Part shown: positions 10,101 to 17,647 of the stretch, in pieces
How positions within the stretch are numbered: the first letter of the stretch is position 1
Layout of the letters: each line of letters opens with the position of its first letter
DNA from: Haematobacter missouriensis
GTDB lineage: Bacteria > Pseudomonadota > Alphaproteobacteria > Rhodobacterales > Rhodobacteraceae
DNA length: 64,000 nt
Direction: 5' to 3'
Assembly: GCF_000740775.1 (NCBI RefSeq)
Contig: NZ_JFGS01000001.1
Location: 62,001 to 126,000 of the forward strand
Notes under the pieces: model-generated
The model's database searches: none
Seen by the model: the letters and a program-made list of their open reading frames with translations, nothing else
What the model was told of the DNA's origin: nothing
Position numbers and translations under genes: made by a program

Positions 10101-10271
10101 GATCACGGCAAGCGACAGAAGTTCGAGGGCAAGGAAGGGCGTCATGGCGGCAAGGGCAAGGAAAAGCGCTCCGAGCAGCCGCGCAGCTTCGAATCGCGTC
10201 CACCCCGAAATGATCGTATCGACCCGGATAGCCCCTTCGCGATCCTCGCTGCGCTGAAGGAGCGTAAGTAA
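7131..10271 (+). CDS. SUV3-like superfamily 2 helicase with long charged C-terminal tail
   Basis: A 1046-residue protein whose N-terminal half is a SUV3/Ski2-related helicase: Walker A GPTNTGKT at 12-19, motif II DEIQ at 94-97, SDT motif III region at 126-128, and motif VI QIAGRAGR at 257-264. Mitochondrial SUV3 unwinds RNA for the degradosome; alphaproteobacterial copies are poorly characterised. From about residue 790 the protein becomes low-complexity: first Glu/Asp/Ala-rich and acidic (to about 900), then Arg/Gly/Gln/Lys-rich and basic (about 910-1030), ending in a short SPFAILAALKERK. The basic tail is typical of RNA-binding disordered regions. The S4-domain gene follows after 3 nt, supporting an RNA role. 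Confidence 0.88.
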   Translation: MRDQTRTVAVLGPTNTGKTHYAIERMLAHRTGVIGLPLRLLAREVYDRIVAQRGPSVVALVTGEERIVPDRARYWVCTVEAMPQEIGADFVAVDEIQLCADLERGHVFTDRLLRARGLHETMFLGSDTMRGAIAALVPGTTFLHRERFSELSYNGSRKISRMPTRSAIVGFSVENVYANAELIRRQKGGCAVVTGGLSPRTRNAQVALYQNGDVDYLVATDAIGMGLNLDIGHVAFSALAKFDGHRMRPLFPHEMGQIAGRAGRHTQPGSFGVTGEARPLPEDLVDAIENHRFAPIRKLQWRNSDLSFGSVERLIASLETGTTNEWLTRAREADDLAALRHLAAMPEVADLVRGTAGVRLLWDVCRIPDFRGISSTEHAGLLARIHGFLQAEGRVPDDWLARNVKRIDRTDGDIDALSKRLAHIRTWTYVAQRSGWVTDENHWRGETRAVEDRLSDALHMRLTQRFVDRRTSVLLRRLKQKESLVAEVNDKGEVTVEGEFVGRLEGFRFHQDATSGPDEARTLRSAGLQALKPEFHLRADRFYNAPDTELDFTEQGGLMWGSSAVGKLVAGADPMRPQVEPFVDEEAGPDVVEKVRRRLQHFVDRKVATQFEPLLALSKDEALTGLARGFAFRLVEALGVLPRDQVADEVKQLDQEARGALRKHGIRFGQYTIFLPALLKPAPTRLRLVLWSLANGLQEFPESPPPGLVTIPNIVEVPKQHYTLAGYRPAGKRAIRIDMLERLADLLRAKDWRAGFEATPEMLSITGMTLEQFSDLMEGLGFKAERGERPKVRAEQAAKEAALREMPVGLAEDVEAVASGADAVFDATGAEADLDDARVPVEAVDGLEPGQPVRTPAFPDEEPGDPADETGSDMAPEVTSDDALGAIPVSDEALRSLAVEDGVEPPVEPVESEVFYTFVWAPRPRHNRNAPRGGEGRSRSRNERQGSDRPAGEQRAAGENRGERREGQSQGQPHGQPRGERRNKPEGGKPDHGKRQKFEGKEGRHGGKGKEKRSEQPRSFESRPPRNDRIDPDSPFAILAALKERK

Positions 10272-10274
10272 CCC

Positions 10275-10610
10275 TTGGCCGTCCCTGCCACGCGGGAGAC
10301 GATGCGGCTCGACAAGTGGCTTTGGCATGCCCGCTTCTTCCGCACCCGGACGCTTGCGTCCGAAGTGGTGGAGGGGGGGCATGTGCGTGTGAACGCGCGG
10401 CGGGTGCAGAAGCCCGCCTTCGCCATCGGGGAGGGCGACACGCTGACCTTTCCGCAGGCGGGGCGAATCCGTGTCGTTCGTGTGCTTGGATCCAGCCTCC
10501 GCCGCGGTCCCGCGACAGAGGCACAGGCCCTTTACCTCGATATGGATGCGGAAGGTGTTCCGTCATCTGGGGCGGTGGAGGAACAGCCATCCTCCCCACC
10601 GCGACGTTAG
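10275..10610 (+). CDS. S4-domain RNA-binding protein (Hsp15-like)
   Basis: A 111-residue protein consisting of an S4 domain (MRLDKWLWHARFFRTRTLAS...GHVRVN, about residues 10-65) plus a short tail. Hsp15-type proteins bind the large ribosomal subunit or other structured RNA. The start is uncertain: TTG at 10275, with AAGGAG 12 bases upstream inside the helicase gene end, or ATG at 10302, which matches where family members usually begin. It is immediately downstream of the SUV3-like helicase and likely in the same operon. Confidence 0.82.
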   Translation: MAVPATRETMRLDKWLWHARFFRTRTLASEVVEGGHVRVNARRVQKPAFAIGEGDTLTFPQAGRIRVVRVLGSSLRRGPATEAQALYLDMDAEGVPSSGAVEEQPSSPPRR

Positions 10611-10660
10611 GGGTGCCGGGCCTTTCCGTTGTCACCCGTCTTGATCCCGGCCAGCCGTTG

Positions 10661-10672
10661 GACTAGCTAGTC
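10661..10672. promoter_or_regulatory. 12-bp perfect palindrome upstream of fdxA
   Basis: The sequence GACTAGCTAGTC is a perfect palindrome that ends 26 bases before the fdxA start codon. Its position suits an operator or promoter-overlapping site, but a chance palindrome is possible and no regulator is known to me for this motif. Confidence 0.25.
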
Positions 10673-10698
10673 TCCGCCAGACGTGAAAGACCGATCCC

Positions 10699-11037
10699 AT
10701 GACTTATGTCGTTACCGACAACTGCATCGCATGCAAATATACCGACTGCGTGGAAGTCTGCCCGGTCGACTGCTTCTATGAGGGCGAGAACATGTTGGTC
10801 ATTCATCCCGATGAATGCATCGACTGCGGCGTCTGTGAGCCGGAATGCCCCGCAGATGCAATCCGCCCCGACACGGAGCCGGATGTAGAGGAGTGGGTCG
10901 CTTTCAATCGCAAGTATGCCGAGCAATGGCCGGTGATTCTCTCCCGCAAGGATCCGTTGCCTGAAGCGACGGAACGGGATGGCGAAACCGGGAAGCTGGC
11001 AAAGTACTTCTCCGAAACGGCTGGCGAAGGCTCCTGA
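10699..11037 (+). CDS. fdxA: 7Fe ferredoxin FdxA
   Basis: A 112-residue ferredoxin carrying one [3Fe-4S] and one [4Fe-4S] cluster. By alignment with Azotobacter ferredoxin I, Cys9, Cys17 and Cys50 would bind the 3Fe cluster and Cys21, Cys40, Cys43 and Cys46 the 4Fe cluster; Cys12 and Cys25 are also present as in that family. It is a low-potential electron carrier in the cytoplasm; its redox partner is unknown. It is followed by a 274-nt gap containing a likely promoter for carD, so it is probably monocistronic. Confidence 0.95.
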   Translation: MTYVVTDNCIACKYTDCVEVCPVDCFYEGENMLVIHPDECIDCGVCEPECPADAIRPDTEPDVEEWVAFNRKYAEQWPVILSRKDPLPEATERDGETGKLAKYFSETAGEGS

Positions 11038-11126
11038 TTCGCGCTCTCTAGCGCGATTGTGGCATGGCAATTTGATGACAAGTCCTTGAAGCTGCTTGCC
11101 TGCTGTTTACGCACGAGTCACGACGC

Positions 11127-11155
11127 TTTAAAACAGCGGCGCTTTGTGCTATATT
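11127..11155 (+). promoter_or_regulatory. Candidate sigma-70 promoter for carD
   Basis: TTTAAA at 11127-11132 and TATATT at 11150-11155 are separated by 17 bases, an optimal spacing with 4/6 and 5/6 consensus matches. It lies about 155 bases upstream of the carD start, implying a long 5' leader. Assigned by eye. Confidence 0.4.
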
Positions 11156-11311
11156 TCCTCCACAAAATGCTTGGAATGCCGAAGGCAGGCGGGCTCTCAC
11201 CTCGAAGATCCGTCTGAAGCAATCAGCTTGTCCGATCATTCTCCTGAAGCGGAATCGCTTCCGGCGGATGGTTTTGTGGCCTGTCGGATTCCCATGAGAG
11301 GAAGCGACTGA

Positions 11312-11821
11312 ATGACGAAGACCAAGAAGTCCGAGTTTCACGCCGATGATTTCGTGGTGTATCCGGCCCATGGAGTTGGCAGGATCATCTCGATCGAAGA
11401 GCAGGAGATCGCGGGTCTCAAGCTGGAACTGTTTGTTATCTCGTTCGAGAAGGACAAGATGACCCTCCGTGTGCCGATCAACAAGGCGGCGGAAATCGGT
11501 ATGCGTTCGCTTTCCACGCCCGATATCGTATCCAAAGCGCTCGAGACGCTGAAGGGCAAGGCGAAGGTGAAGCGTGCCATGTGGTCGCGTCGTGCTCAGG
11601 AATATGAGCAGAAGATCAACTCCGGTGATCTGCTTTCCATTGCCGAAGTGGTTCGGGATCTGCATCGGTCGGACGATCAGCGCGAGCAATCCTATTCAGA
11701 GCGCCAGCTCTACGAAGCCGCCCTCGAACGGTTGACGCGTGAGGTGGCTGCCGTTGCCGGAGTGGATGAGGCTAATGCGCAGAAGAAGGTCGATGACGTT
11801 CTGCTGTCCCGCGCGGCCTGA
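11312..11821 (+). CDS. carD: CarD-family RNA polymerase-binding regulator
   Basis: A 169-residue CarD/CdnL protein. The N-terminal RNA-polymerase-interacting domain is clear (FHADDFVVYPAHGVGRI, about residues 8-24, and KMTLRVPINKAAEIGMR), followed by the helical DNA-binding domain (SRRAQEYEQKINSGDLLSIAEVVRDL). CarD binds the RNA polymerase beta subunit and stabilises the open promoter complex, influencing rRNA and housekeeping transcription. ATG follows GAGAGGAAGCG. A good intrinsic terminator follows the stop. Function in this lineage is inferred from the family. Confidence 0.93.
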   Translation: MTKTKKSEFHADDFVVYPAHGVGRIISIEEQEIAGLKLELFVISFEKDKMTLRVPINKAAEIGMRSLSTPDIVSKALETLKGKAKVKRAMWSRRAQEYEQKINSGDLLSIAEVVRDLHRSDDQREQSYSERQLYEAALERLTREVAAVAGVDEANAQKKVDDVLLSRAA

Positions 11822-11838
11822 ACATTTTTGATGATCGC

Positions 11839-11868
11839 AAAGCCGTGCCACATCCGGCGCGGCTTTTT
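11839..11868 (+). terminator. Intrinsic terminator after carD
   Basis: An 11-bp stem with one G-T pair (AAAGCCGTGCC / GGCGCGGCTTT) around a 6-base loop, running into a T tract, 18 bases after the carD stop. As the left arm begins with A residues it could also serve the convergent cobS gene. Confidence 0.85.
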
Positions 11869-11875
11869 CATGTCT

Positions 11876-12622
11876 TCAGAGCAAGGTGGTGAGCGTTGCG
11901 AGCGCAGCGATTTCGGCAAGCTGCTGGCTTGCCCCGAGTACATCACCTGTCTGCCCGCCGATCTTGATATGCGCAAGTATCGCGAGAAGAACCGCCGCCG
12001 CTGCGGCCGCCAGCGTTGCCACCAGTCCGGATAGGCCGCATAGGCTGAAGGCAATCAGCGCTCCGACCGTCAGTGATGCGATTGCCGCTGTCTTTCCGGG
12101 ACGCCCAATGGAGGCAGCAAGTCCCCCGTTCCGCGCAAAAGGCAGGGCCGCCATCAGACCAGGCAGGACCGCCCGCGACAGCGCCCCTGCCGCGATCACT
12201 GCAAAGAGCGTGTCGCCGCCTGCGAGAAATCCTGTGATCAGACTAGCGCGTGCCATGAGTGACAGGACGAGCGCCAGCACCCCGTAGCTGCCGATACGGC
12301 TGTCTTTCATGATCTCCAGGCGGCGCTCCTTCGTCCGGCCGCCCCAGAAGCCATCTGCTGTATCCGCCAGCCCGTCCTCGTGCAGGCCCCCTGTCAGCAG
12401 GATCGCCGCCCCCAGCACACAGACTGCGGCGAAACCCGCAGGCAAGCCGATATCGACCAGCAGAACGCCGCACGCCGCCGCGAGAGCGTTCACGACACCA
12501 CCGACCACCGGCCAGGCCCAGCTGGACCCCGCGGGTGACCCCGCAGCGACGGGAAGCCGCGTCAGCAGCCCGAAGGCGTTCCTGATGTCTTGAAAGGGGC
12601 TCACGTCCCGCTCCGGTTGCAT
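11876..12622 (-). CDS. cobS: Cobalamin-5'-phosphate synthase CobS
   Basis: About 248 residues, an integral membrane protein that joins adenosylcobinamide-GDP and alpha-ribazole (phosphate) in the last steps of B12 assembly. Family motifs are GGLHEDGLADTADGFWGG (about residues 78-95) and DSRIGSYGVLAL; the remainder is a series of hydrophobic helices. The ATG at 12622 gives the usual N-terminus (SPFQDIRNAFGLLTRLPV soon after). An in-frame ATG at 12658 would leave only 14 bases to the divergent cobT start and is less likely. It pairs functionally with CobT next door, which makes the alpha-ribazole phosphate it uses. Confidence 0.9.
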   Translation of the reverse strand: MQPERDVSPFQDIRNAFGLLTRLPVAAGSPAGSSWAWPVVGGVVNALAAACGVLLVDIGLPAGFAAVCVLGAAILLTGGLHEDGLADTADGFWGGRTKERRLEIMKDSRIGSYGVLALVLSLMARASLITGFLAGGDTLFAVIAAGALSRAVLPGLMAALPFARNGGLAASIGRPGKTAAIASLTVGALIAFSLCGLSGLVATLAAAAAAVLLAILAHIKIGGQTGDVLGASQQLAEIAALATLTTLL

Positions 12623-12672
12623 CCGCCGCGCCTTGGATAGAGAAGGGGCACTCCGCAATCAACGGATGAAAC

Positions 12673-13686
12673 ATGTCTGTCTTTATCTCACCTGCCGATT
12701 TTCGCTCTCTCCTCACCGATCTACCGCAGCCGGTTCCTGCCGCGCTTGCCGCTGCTGACGCACGAAACGGCCGATTGACGAAGCCGCAGGGGGCTTTGGG
12801 CCGCCTCGAGATGCTGGCGATCTGGTATGCGGGCTGGCGGGGGACGGCAACGCCCGTCATCACGCGACCGCAGATCGTCATTTATGCTGGCAATCACGGT
12901 ATTGCCGCGAACGGTGTCTCTGCCTTCCCGCCGGAGGTGACCGCCCAGATGGTTGCGAATTTCGCGGCTGGCGGCGCTGCCATCAATCAGCTCGCGCGTG
13001 TGGGTGGGGCGATGCTGGATGTCATGCCGCTCGACCTCGACCGACCGACCTCCGATTTTACGAAGGCGCCGGCAATGACGGAGGCAGACCTTGTGAATGC
13101 ACTGTCGGCGGGATGGGAGTCGGTGGACCCGCAGGCGGATGTGTTTATCGCGGGGGAGATGGGTATTGGGAACACCACCGTCGCCGGCGCCATTGCCGCC
13201 GCGCTCCTTGGCGGCGGAGCCGAGGCGTGGATCGGCCGGGGCACCGGTCTTGATGATGCGGGCCTTGCTCGCAAGCGCGCGGCTGTGGAGGCCGGGCTGA
13301 TGCGCCACGCCGATGTGCTCGATGACCCGCTGGAGGTGCTGCGCTGCCTTGGCGGACGGGAGGTGGCGGCGATGACCGGAGCCATTGCGCGGGCGCGCGT
13401 CGAGCGTATTCCCGTCATTCTCGACGGGTTCATCTGCTGTGCGGCGGCGCTGGTGCTGCAACGGCTCAATGAAGGTGCCCTCGATCATGCCGTGGCCGGG
13501 CACCTTTCGGAGGAGACGGCACACGGCCGCCTGCTGACGGCGCTTGGCAAGGAGCCGATCCTGTCTCTCGGCCTTCGGTTGGGAGAGGGGTCCGGCGCCG
13601 CTCTGGCGCTGCCGATCCTCAAGGCAGCGGTCTCCTGCCTGTCCGGCATGGCGACCTTCGGTGAGGCGGGCGTGACGGAGGGCTGA
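12673..13686 (+). CDS. cobT: Nicotinate-nucleotide--dimethylbenzimidazole phosphoribosyltransferase CobT
   Basis: 337 residues, full length. It activates the lower ligand of cobalamin by transferring phosphoribosyl from nicotinate mononucleotide to dimethylbenzimidazole, giving alpha-ribazole phosphate. Recognisable motifs are [13 protein letters not shown] near the N-terminus, [29 protein letters not shown] in the middle, and the C-terminal [10 protein letters not shown]. It is transcribed divergently from cobS with about 50 bp between the starts. No cobalamin riboswitch fits in that gap. Confidence 0.95.
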   Translation: MSVFISPADFRSLLTDLPQPVPAALAAADARNGRLTKPQGALGRLEMLAIWYAGWRGTATPVITRPQIVIYAGNHGIAANGVSAFPPEVTAQMVANFAAGGAAINQLARVGGAMLDVMPLDLDRPTSDFTKAPAMTEADLVNALSAGWESVDPQADVFIAGEMGIGNTTVAGAIAAALLGGGAEAWIGRGTGLDDAGLARKRAAVEAGLMRHADVLDDPLEVLRCLGGREVAAMTGAIARARVERIPVILDGFICCAAALVLQRLNEGALDHAVAGHLSEETAHGRLLTALGKEPILSLGLRLGEGSGAALALPILKAAVSCLSGMATFGEAGVTEG

Positions 13687-13689
13687 ATC

Positions 13690-14739
13690 CTAGCGGATGG
13701 TGGTCAGGAAGCGATCCACTTCCTCCTCCGTCGTCGCCCAGGAGCAGACGAGCCGGGCGGCGACCGGCTCGTTCCCCGGACCGTCGAGCGACTGGTTCCC
13801 CGGCCAGAGGTAGTAATAGGCCCCGGCCTCCTGCACGCGCCGGTGCCCCTCACGCGGCCACGCGGCGAAGACAGCGTTCGCCTCGGTCGGATGAACAAGT
13901 GAAGCACCCGGCAGCTCCGCTATGCCCTTCGACAACCGCGCGGCCATTGCATTGGCGTGACGGGCGCTGCGCATCCACAGGTCGTCCTCCACATAGGCCA
14001 GCATCTGGGCGGAGAGGTAGCGATGCTTGGAGAACAGGTGGCCGCCCCGCTTGCGACGAAGCTCGAATTCCCATGCCTTCGCGGGGTCGAAGATCACCAC
14101 GGCCTCGACGCCCAGCAGCCCGTTCTTGGTGCCGCCGAAGCTCAGGATGTCCACGCCCGCCTTCCACGTCATTTCCGCCGGGGAGGCATTGGTGGCTGCC
14201 AGCGCGTTGGCGAAGCGGGAGCCGTCCATATGGACGGGGATGGCCGCTGCCCGCGCGATGCTGCAAAGCCGCTCCACTTCCGCCACCGTATAGACGGTGC
14301 CACACTCCGTCGCGTTGGTGAGGGAGAGCGCGCCCTTCTGCACGTGGTGGACGCCCGCGCCGCCCGCCGATTGGAGCGCTTGCTCCAGTCCGGCCGGGTC
14401 TATCTTGGCATGGTCACCCTCAAGCAGGGTAAGCTTTGCGCCACCGGTATAGAACTCCGGCGCCGCGCATTCGTCTTCCTCGATATGGGCGTGACGGTGG
14501 CAATAGACCGTCTGCCACGGCTGGACGAGGCAGGCGAGCGAGAGGGAATTGGCCACCGTGCCGGTCGCGACAAGATAGACGGCGGCCTCCGGCGCTTCGA
14601 ACACCGTGCGCATCCGATCCTCCACTTCCCGCATCACAGGGTCCGCGCCATAGGAGGGCATGGCGCCATGGTTCGCTCGCTCGATCGCGTCGAGCACCTG
14701 CTGCGGAACGGGGGCGATATTGTCGGAGGCGAATTGCAT
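13690..14739 (-). CDS. Threonine aldolase family PLP enzyme
   Basis: A 349-residue fold-type I PLP enzyme of the low-specificity threonine aldolase / beta-eliminating lyase group, expected to split threonine or allo-threonine to glycine and acetaldehyde. The N-terminus MQFASDNIAPV, the HIEEDECAAPEF segment (active-site region), HMDGSRFANAL and the PLP lysine Lys205 in SFGGTKNG are all present. The ATG overlaps the upstream YcgN stop by one base (TGATG). Convergent with cobT, whose stop is 3 nt away. Substrate stereospecificity cannot be told from sequence. Confidence 0.88.
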   Translation of the reverse strand: MQFASDNIAPVPQQVLDAIERANHGAMPSYGADPVMREVEDRMRTVFEAPEAAVYLVATGTVANSLSLACLVQPWQTVYCHRHAHIEEDECAAPEFYTGGAKLTLLEGDHAKIDPAGLEQALQSAGGAGVHHVQKGALSLTNATECGTVYTVAEVERLCSIARAAAIPVHMDGSRFANALAATNASPAEMTWKAGVDILSFGGTKNGLLGVEAVVIFDPAKAWEFELRRKRGGHLFSKHRYLSAQMLAYVEDDLWMRSARHANAMAARLSKGIAELPGASLVHPTEANAVFAAWPREGHRRVQEAGAYYYLWPGNQSLDGPGNEPVAARLVCSWATTEEEVDRFLTTIR

Positions 14740-15278
14740 CAGATATCCTCTTCGATCACGTGGTCTTCCCATTCGTCCTCGGCCACCTCGAATTCCGGCA
14801 CGGTGCGGCCCCGGACGGAGACGCCGGCACGGTGCACCTCCTCCCTGTCGCCGCAGAGGAGATGGTGCCACGGATAAAGCGGCCGTCCTTCGTTCAACAG
14901 CCGATAGGCGCAGGTGCGGGGCATCCAGTAGGAGATCTCGTCGATATTCGCGGGGGTCAGCACCACGCATTCCGGCACGAACTGGCGGCGATTCTCGTAA
15001 TGGGCACATCGGCAGGAGCCGTCATCGAACAGCCGGCAGGCGATGTCGGTGAAGAACACCTCGCCCGTGTCAGCATCTTCGATCTTGTTCAGGCAGCATT
15101 TGCCGCAGCCGTCGCAAAGCGCCTCCCACTCCGGGGGCGTCAACTCGCGGAGAGGGTGGCGCTCCCAGAAGCGGGGGCGGAGAGGGGGGTGGACTGGCGT
15201 TTCATCGGTTGGGGACCATGCACCTGTTGCGCGGCGGTTGAAAGCCCGATCACGCTGTCCGCATTGCATAGACGACAT
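14739..15278 (-). CDS. YcgN-family cysteine-cluster protein (UPF0260)
   Basis: A 179-residue protein of the YkgJ/YcgN cysteine-cluster family. The cysteine pattern CDGCGKCCL, followed by DIACRLFDDGSCRCAHYENR and the block RTCAYRLLNEGRPLYPWHHLLCG, is diagnostic; these cysteines probably coordinate a metal or iron-sulfur cluster. Biochemical function is unknown. The ATG at 15278 overlaps the upstream GNAT gene by 29 nt; ATG 15269 is the only nearby alternative. It is translationally coupled to the threonine aldolase gene downstream. Confidence 0.85.
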   Translation of the reverse strand: MSSMQCGQRDRAFNRRATGAWSPTDETPVHPPLRPRFWERHPLRELTPPEWEALCDGCGKCCLNKIEDADTGEVFFTDIACRLFDDGSCRCAHYENRRQFVPECVVLTPANIDEISYWMPRTCAYRLLNEGRPLYPWHHLLCGDREEVHRAGVSVRGRTVPEFEVAEDEWEDHVIEEDI

Positions 15279-15780
15279 GCGGACGCAGCGGATGTCCCTC
15301 GGGCAGTGCGGGATGATCGAAATCCAGATCGCCCCGGCGGGTCATGCCGATCCGCTCCATCACCCGGCGGGAGGGGCGGTTGCCGGTCGCCGTGAAGGCA
15401 ACGATTTCATCCAGCTTCATTGCCCCGAAGCCGTGTTCGAGCCACGCGCGCGCAGCCTCCGAGGCAAGACCCATGCCCCAGAAGGCGTAGGGTAGCCGCC
15501 AGCCTATCTCCACCGCGCCGGTCAGGGGGCCTTGCAACACCGGATTGAGGCCCACCATTCCCCCAAAGGCCCCGTCCTCGCGCCGCTCCACCGCCGCGAA
15601 GGAGAACCCTCTTTCCGCAGTACGGGCGATGAACCTGTCCATTAACGCGTCGCTCTCCTGCCGGGTGAGGGCAGCGGGGAAGTGGCGCATGACCTCTGCG
15701 TCGGCATTCATGGCGGCGAAGGGCGCGCGGTCCCGCGGCTCCCAAGGGCGCAGGATCAGCCTTTCGGTCGTCAGGATCAT
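15250..15780 (-). CDS. GNAT acetyltransferase (RimJ/RimL-like)
   Basis: 176 residues with the RimJ/RimL-type GNAT layout: the opening MILTTERLILRPWEPRD, the strand GAVEIGWRLPYAFWGMGLASEA containing the acetyl-CoA pyrophosphate loop (about residues 90-112), and the C-terminal RPSRRVMERIGM segment. It should acetylate an amino group, possibly a protein N-terminus, but the substrate is not predictable. The start overlaps the ribF stop in ATGA, so it is translated from the same message. Confidence 0.85.
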   Translation of the reverse strand: MILTTERLILRPWEPRDRAPFAAMNADAEVMRHFPAALTRQESDALMDRFIARTAERGFSFAAVERREDGAFGGMVGLNPVLQGPLTGAVEIGWRLPYAFWGMGLASEAARAWLEHGFGAMKLDEIVAFTATGNRPSRRVMERIGMTRRGDLDFDHPALPEGHPLRPHVVYAMRTA

Positions 15781-16709
15781 GCGGGCAGGGTGGCCAGAAT
15801 GTCCCGCGCGCGGACACAATCTGCATCCATCCGGGCGATGAGCGTGTCGAGGCTGTCGAACTTCATCTCCGGACGCAGCCACTCGATCAGGGCGACCGAC
15901 AGATGCTCGCCATAAAGGTCGCCGGAGAAATCGAAGATGAAGGTTTCGATATTCGGGGTGTTTTCGCCGAACATCGGTCGCGTGCCGATGGAGGCCGCGC
16001 CGCCGTAGTCACCGGCATGAGGACCGCTGAGGACGCGCACCTTCACCGCGTAAACGCCGAAGCGCGGCGGGTGGATGGCCGCGATGGACATGTTGGCGGT
16101 CGGAAATCCCAACTCTCGCCCGCGAGCATCGCCGTGGAGAACCTCCCCCTCGATGCGATGCCAGTGGCCCAGCATCCGGCGGGCGTCTCCGGGACGGCCC
16201 TCGCTCAGGGCACGGCGGATGGCGGTGGAGGAGATCTCCTCCACCTCGTCCGAAACAAGTGGTGCTACCGTGACGCCAAAGCCGATTTCCCGGCCAAGCT
16301 CCTCCAGCCGCCGCGCATCGCCGCCCCTGTCATGGCCGAAGTGAAAATCCGCGCCAACGACAGCATGACGAATGCCCAGTCCCTCGTGCAGAACCTGCCG
16401 CGCGAAATCCTCGGCCGAAAGGCCGGCCAGTGCCGGGTCGAAGGGCAGTTCGTAAAGGATATCCACGCCGAGCCGTGAAAGCCGGTTCTCCTTCGCCTCC
16501 GCGTTCATCAGCCGGAAGGGCGGGGCATCCGGCTGGAAATACTCGCGGGGATGCGGCTCGAAAGTGATGATCCCCAGCGGGCTTCCCGCCGCACGCGCTA
16601 TGTCGATCACGGACTGATGGCCCAAGTGAACGCCGTCGAAATTGCCGATGGCGACCGAGGCCCCCCGGTCGTTGTCAGTGACGGTCCTGTAATCCCGGAT
16701 GATCCGCAT
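15777..16709 (-). CDS. ribF: Bifunctional riboflavin kinase / FAD synthetase
   Basis: 310 residues, the normal length for bifunctional RibF. The N-terminal FAD synthetase (nucleotidyltransferase) domain shows VAIGNFDGVHLGHQ (about residues 16-29) and the ISSTAIRRAL motif near 160-170; the C-terminal riboflavin kinase domain shows GRELGFPTANM and YGVYAVKV-like residues with a GTRPMFGENTPNIETFIFDF stretch. It converts riboflavin to FMN and FAD. The ATG at 16709 begins the conserved region. It follows the HAD hydrolase gene by 40 nt and overlaps the GNAT gene by 4. Confidence 0.95.
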   Translation of the reverse strand: MRIIRDYRTVTDNDRGASVAIGNFDGVHLGHQSVIDIARAAGSPLGIITFEPHPREYFQPDAPPFRLMNAEAKENRLSRLGVDILYELPFDPALAGLSAEDFARQVLHEGLGIRHAVVGADFHFGHDRGGDARRLEELGREIGFGVTVAPLVSDEVEEISSTAIRRALSEGRPGDARRMLGHWHRIEGEVLHGDARGRELGFPTANMSIAAIHPPRFGVYAVKVRVLSGPHAGDYGGAASIGTRPMFGENTPNIETFIFDFSGDLYGEHLSVALIEWLRPEMKFDSLDTLIARMDADCVRARDILATLPA

Positions 16710-16749
16710 GGCCTTTCCGTATCCCCGCGCCTGTGCCGCCGCAAGCGCC

Positions 16750-17634
16750 TTAACGGAGGCGTCCGATGGTGAACTGCGGGTCGAGCCCCTTTTCCCGGAG
16801 ATAGGCAGCAAGCGCCTCCGGTTCCGGTTGCTCCTCCGTCCGTGTTTCCCAGGCGGCCAGCCCACCAGAGACGAAGATCGCGTCGATCCCGTTTTCCAGC
16901 GCCCCCCTGACATCCGTCGCGGGACCGTCGCCGATGCCGGCGATGCGCCCTTCGTCAATGCCGATCTGGTGGAGCCTGCGACGGGCAAGGTCATAGATCG
17001 GCGCATGGGGCTTGCCGAAGTAGAGGCTCGTGCCCCCCATATCCTCATATAGCTCCGCAAGTGCGCCGGCGCAGTAGATGCGCTGCTCCCCCTGATCGAC
17101 GACGATATCGGGATTGGCGCAGAGCAGTTTCACCCCGCGCTCCACCAGCGGTTTGAACCGCTCTACATAGTCGGAGGGCGTTTCCGTCATCTCGAAGAAG
17201 GGGCCGGTGCAGACGATGCCTTCTGCGGCGTCTGCCGGAACGAGTTCAATGGGCGGCAGAGCGGCGGCTTCCGCTGCCGTATCCTTGGCCATTTCCGTGA
17301 AGAAACTCGAATGCTCCTTCGCCCCGATGTGCCAGACCTTCCGGCCAACCGCGCCTTCGATCATCGCCGTCTGCGCCGCATCGCCGGATGTAGTGATATC
17401 ATCATAGCACTCCGGCGGCACGCCGAGCCGCCCGAGCTGCCGCCGGACGGAAGGGCGGGGCCGGGGCGAATTCGTCAGGATCATCACCCGACGTCCCTCC
17501 GCCCGCCAGGTCTTCAACGCCTCGACTGCGGCGGGAAAGGCGCGCACCCCGTCATGGACGCAGCCCCAGAGATCGCAGAACAGAACGTCGTAGTCGCCCG
17601 AAACCTCTGCGATATGCTCGATGATGCGGGTCAT
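16750..17634 (-). CDS. TIGR01459-type HAD hydrolase (NagD-like)
   Basis: A 294-residue HAD-superfamily phosphatase of the NagD-like group TIGR01459. The first motif reads CDLWGCVHDG with the nucleophile Asp21; the usual second Asp of DxD is Trp23, which is characteristic of this subgroup and may alter its activity. LTNSPRP is motif II, and IGDGPATDVRGAL is the metal-binding motif IV. It is presumably a cytosolic phosphatase of unknown substrate; its constant neighbour ribF suggests, but does not prove, a nucleotide or flavin-related phosphate. Confidence 0.88.
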   Translation of the reverse strand: MTRIIEHIAEVSGDYDVLFCDLWGCVHDGVRAFPAAVEALKTWRAEGRRVMILTNSPRPRPSVRRQLGRLGVPPECYDDITTSGDAAQTAMIEGAVGRKVWHIGAKEHSSFFTEMAKDTAAEAAALPPIELVPADAAEGIVCTGPFFEMTETPSDYVERFKPLVERGVKLLCANPDIVVDQGEQRIYCAGALAELYEDMGGTSLYFGKPHAPIYDLARRRLHQIGIDEGRIAGIGDGPATDVRGALENGIDAIFVSGGLAAWETRTEEQPEPEALAAYLREKGLDPQFTIGRLR

Positions 17635-17647
17635 GCGCGCCGTCCGG

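Noticed and set aside
12623..12672. Cobalamin riboswitch between cobS and cobT
   Set aside because: The gap is only about 50 bases and lacks a B12 box, too short for the element.
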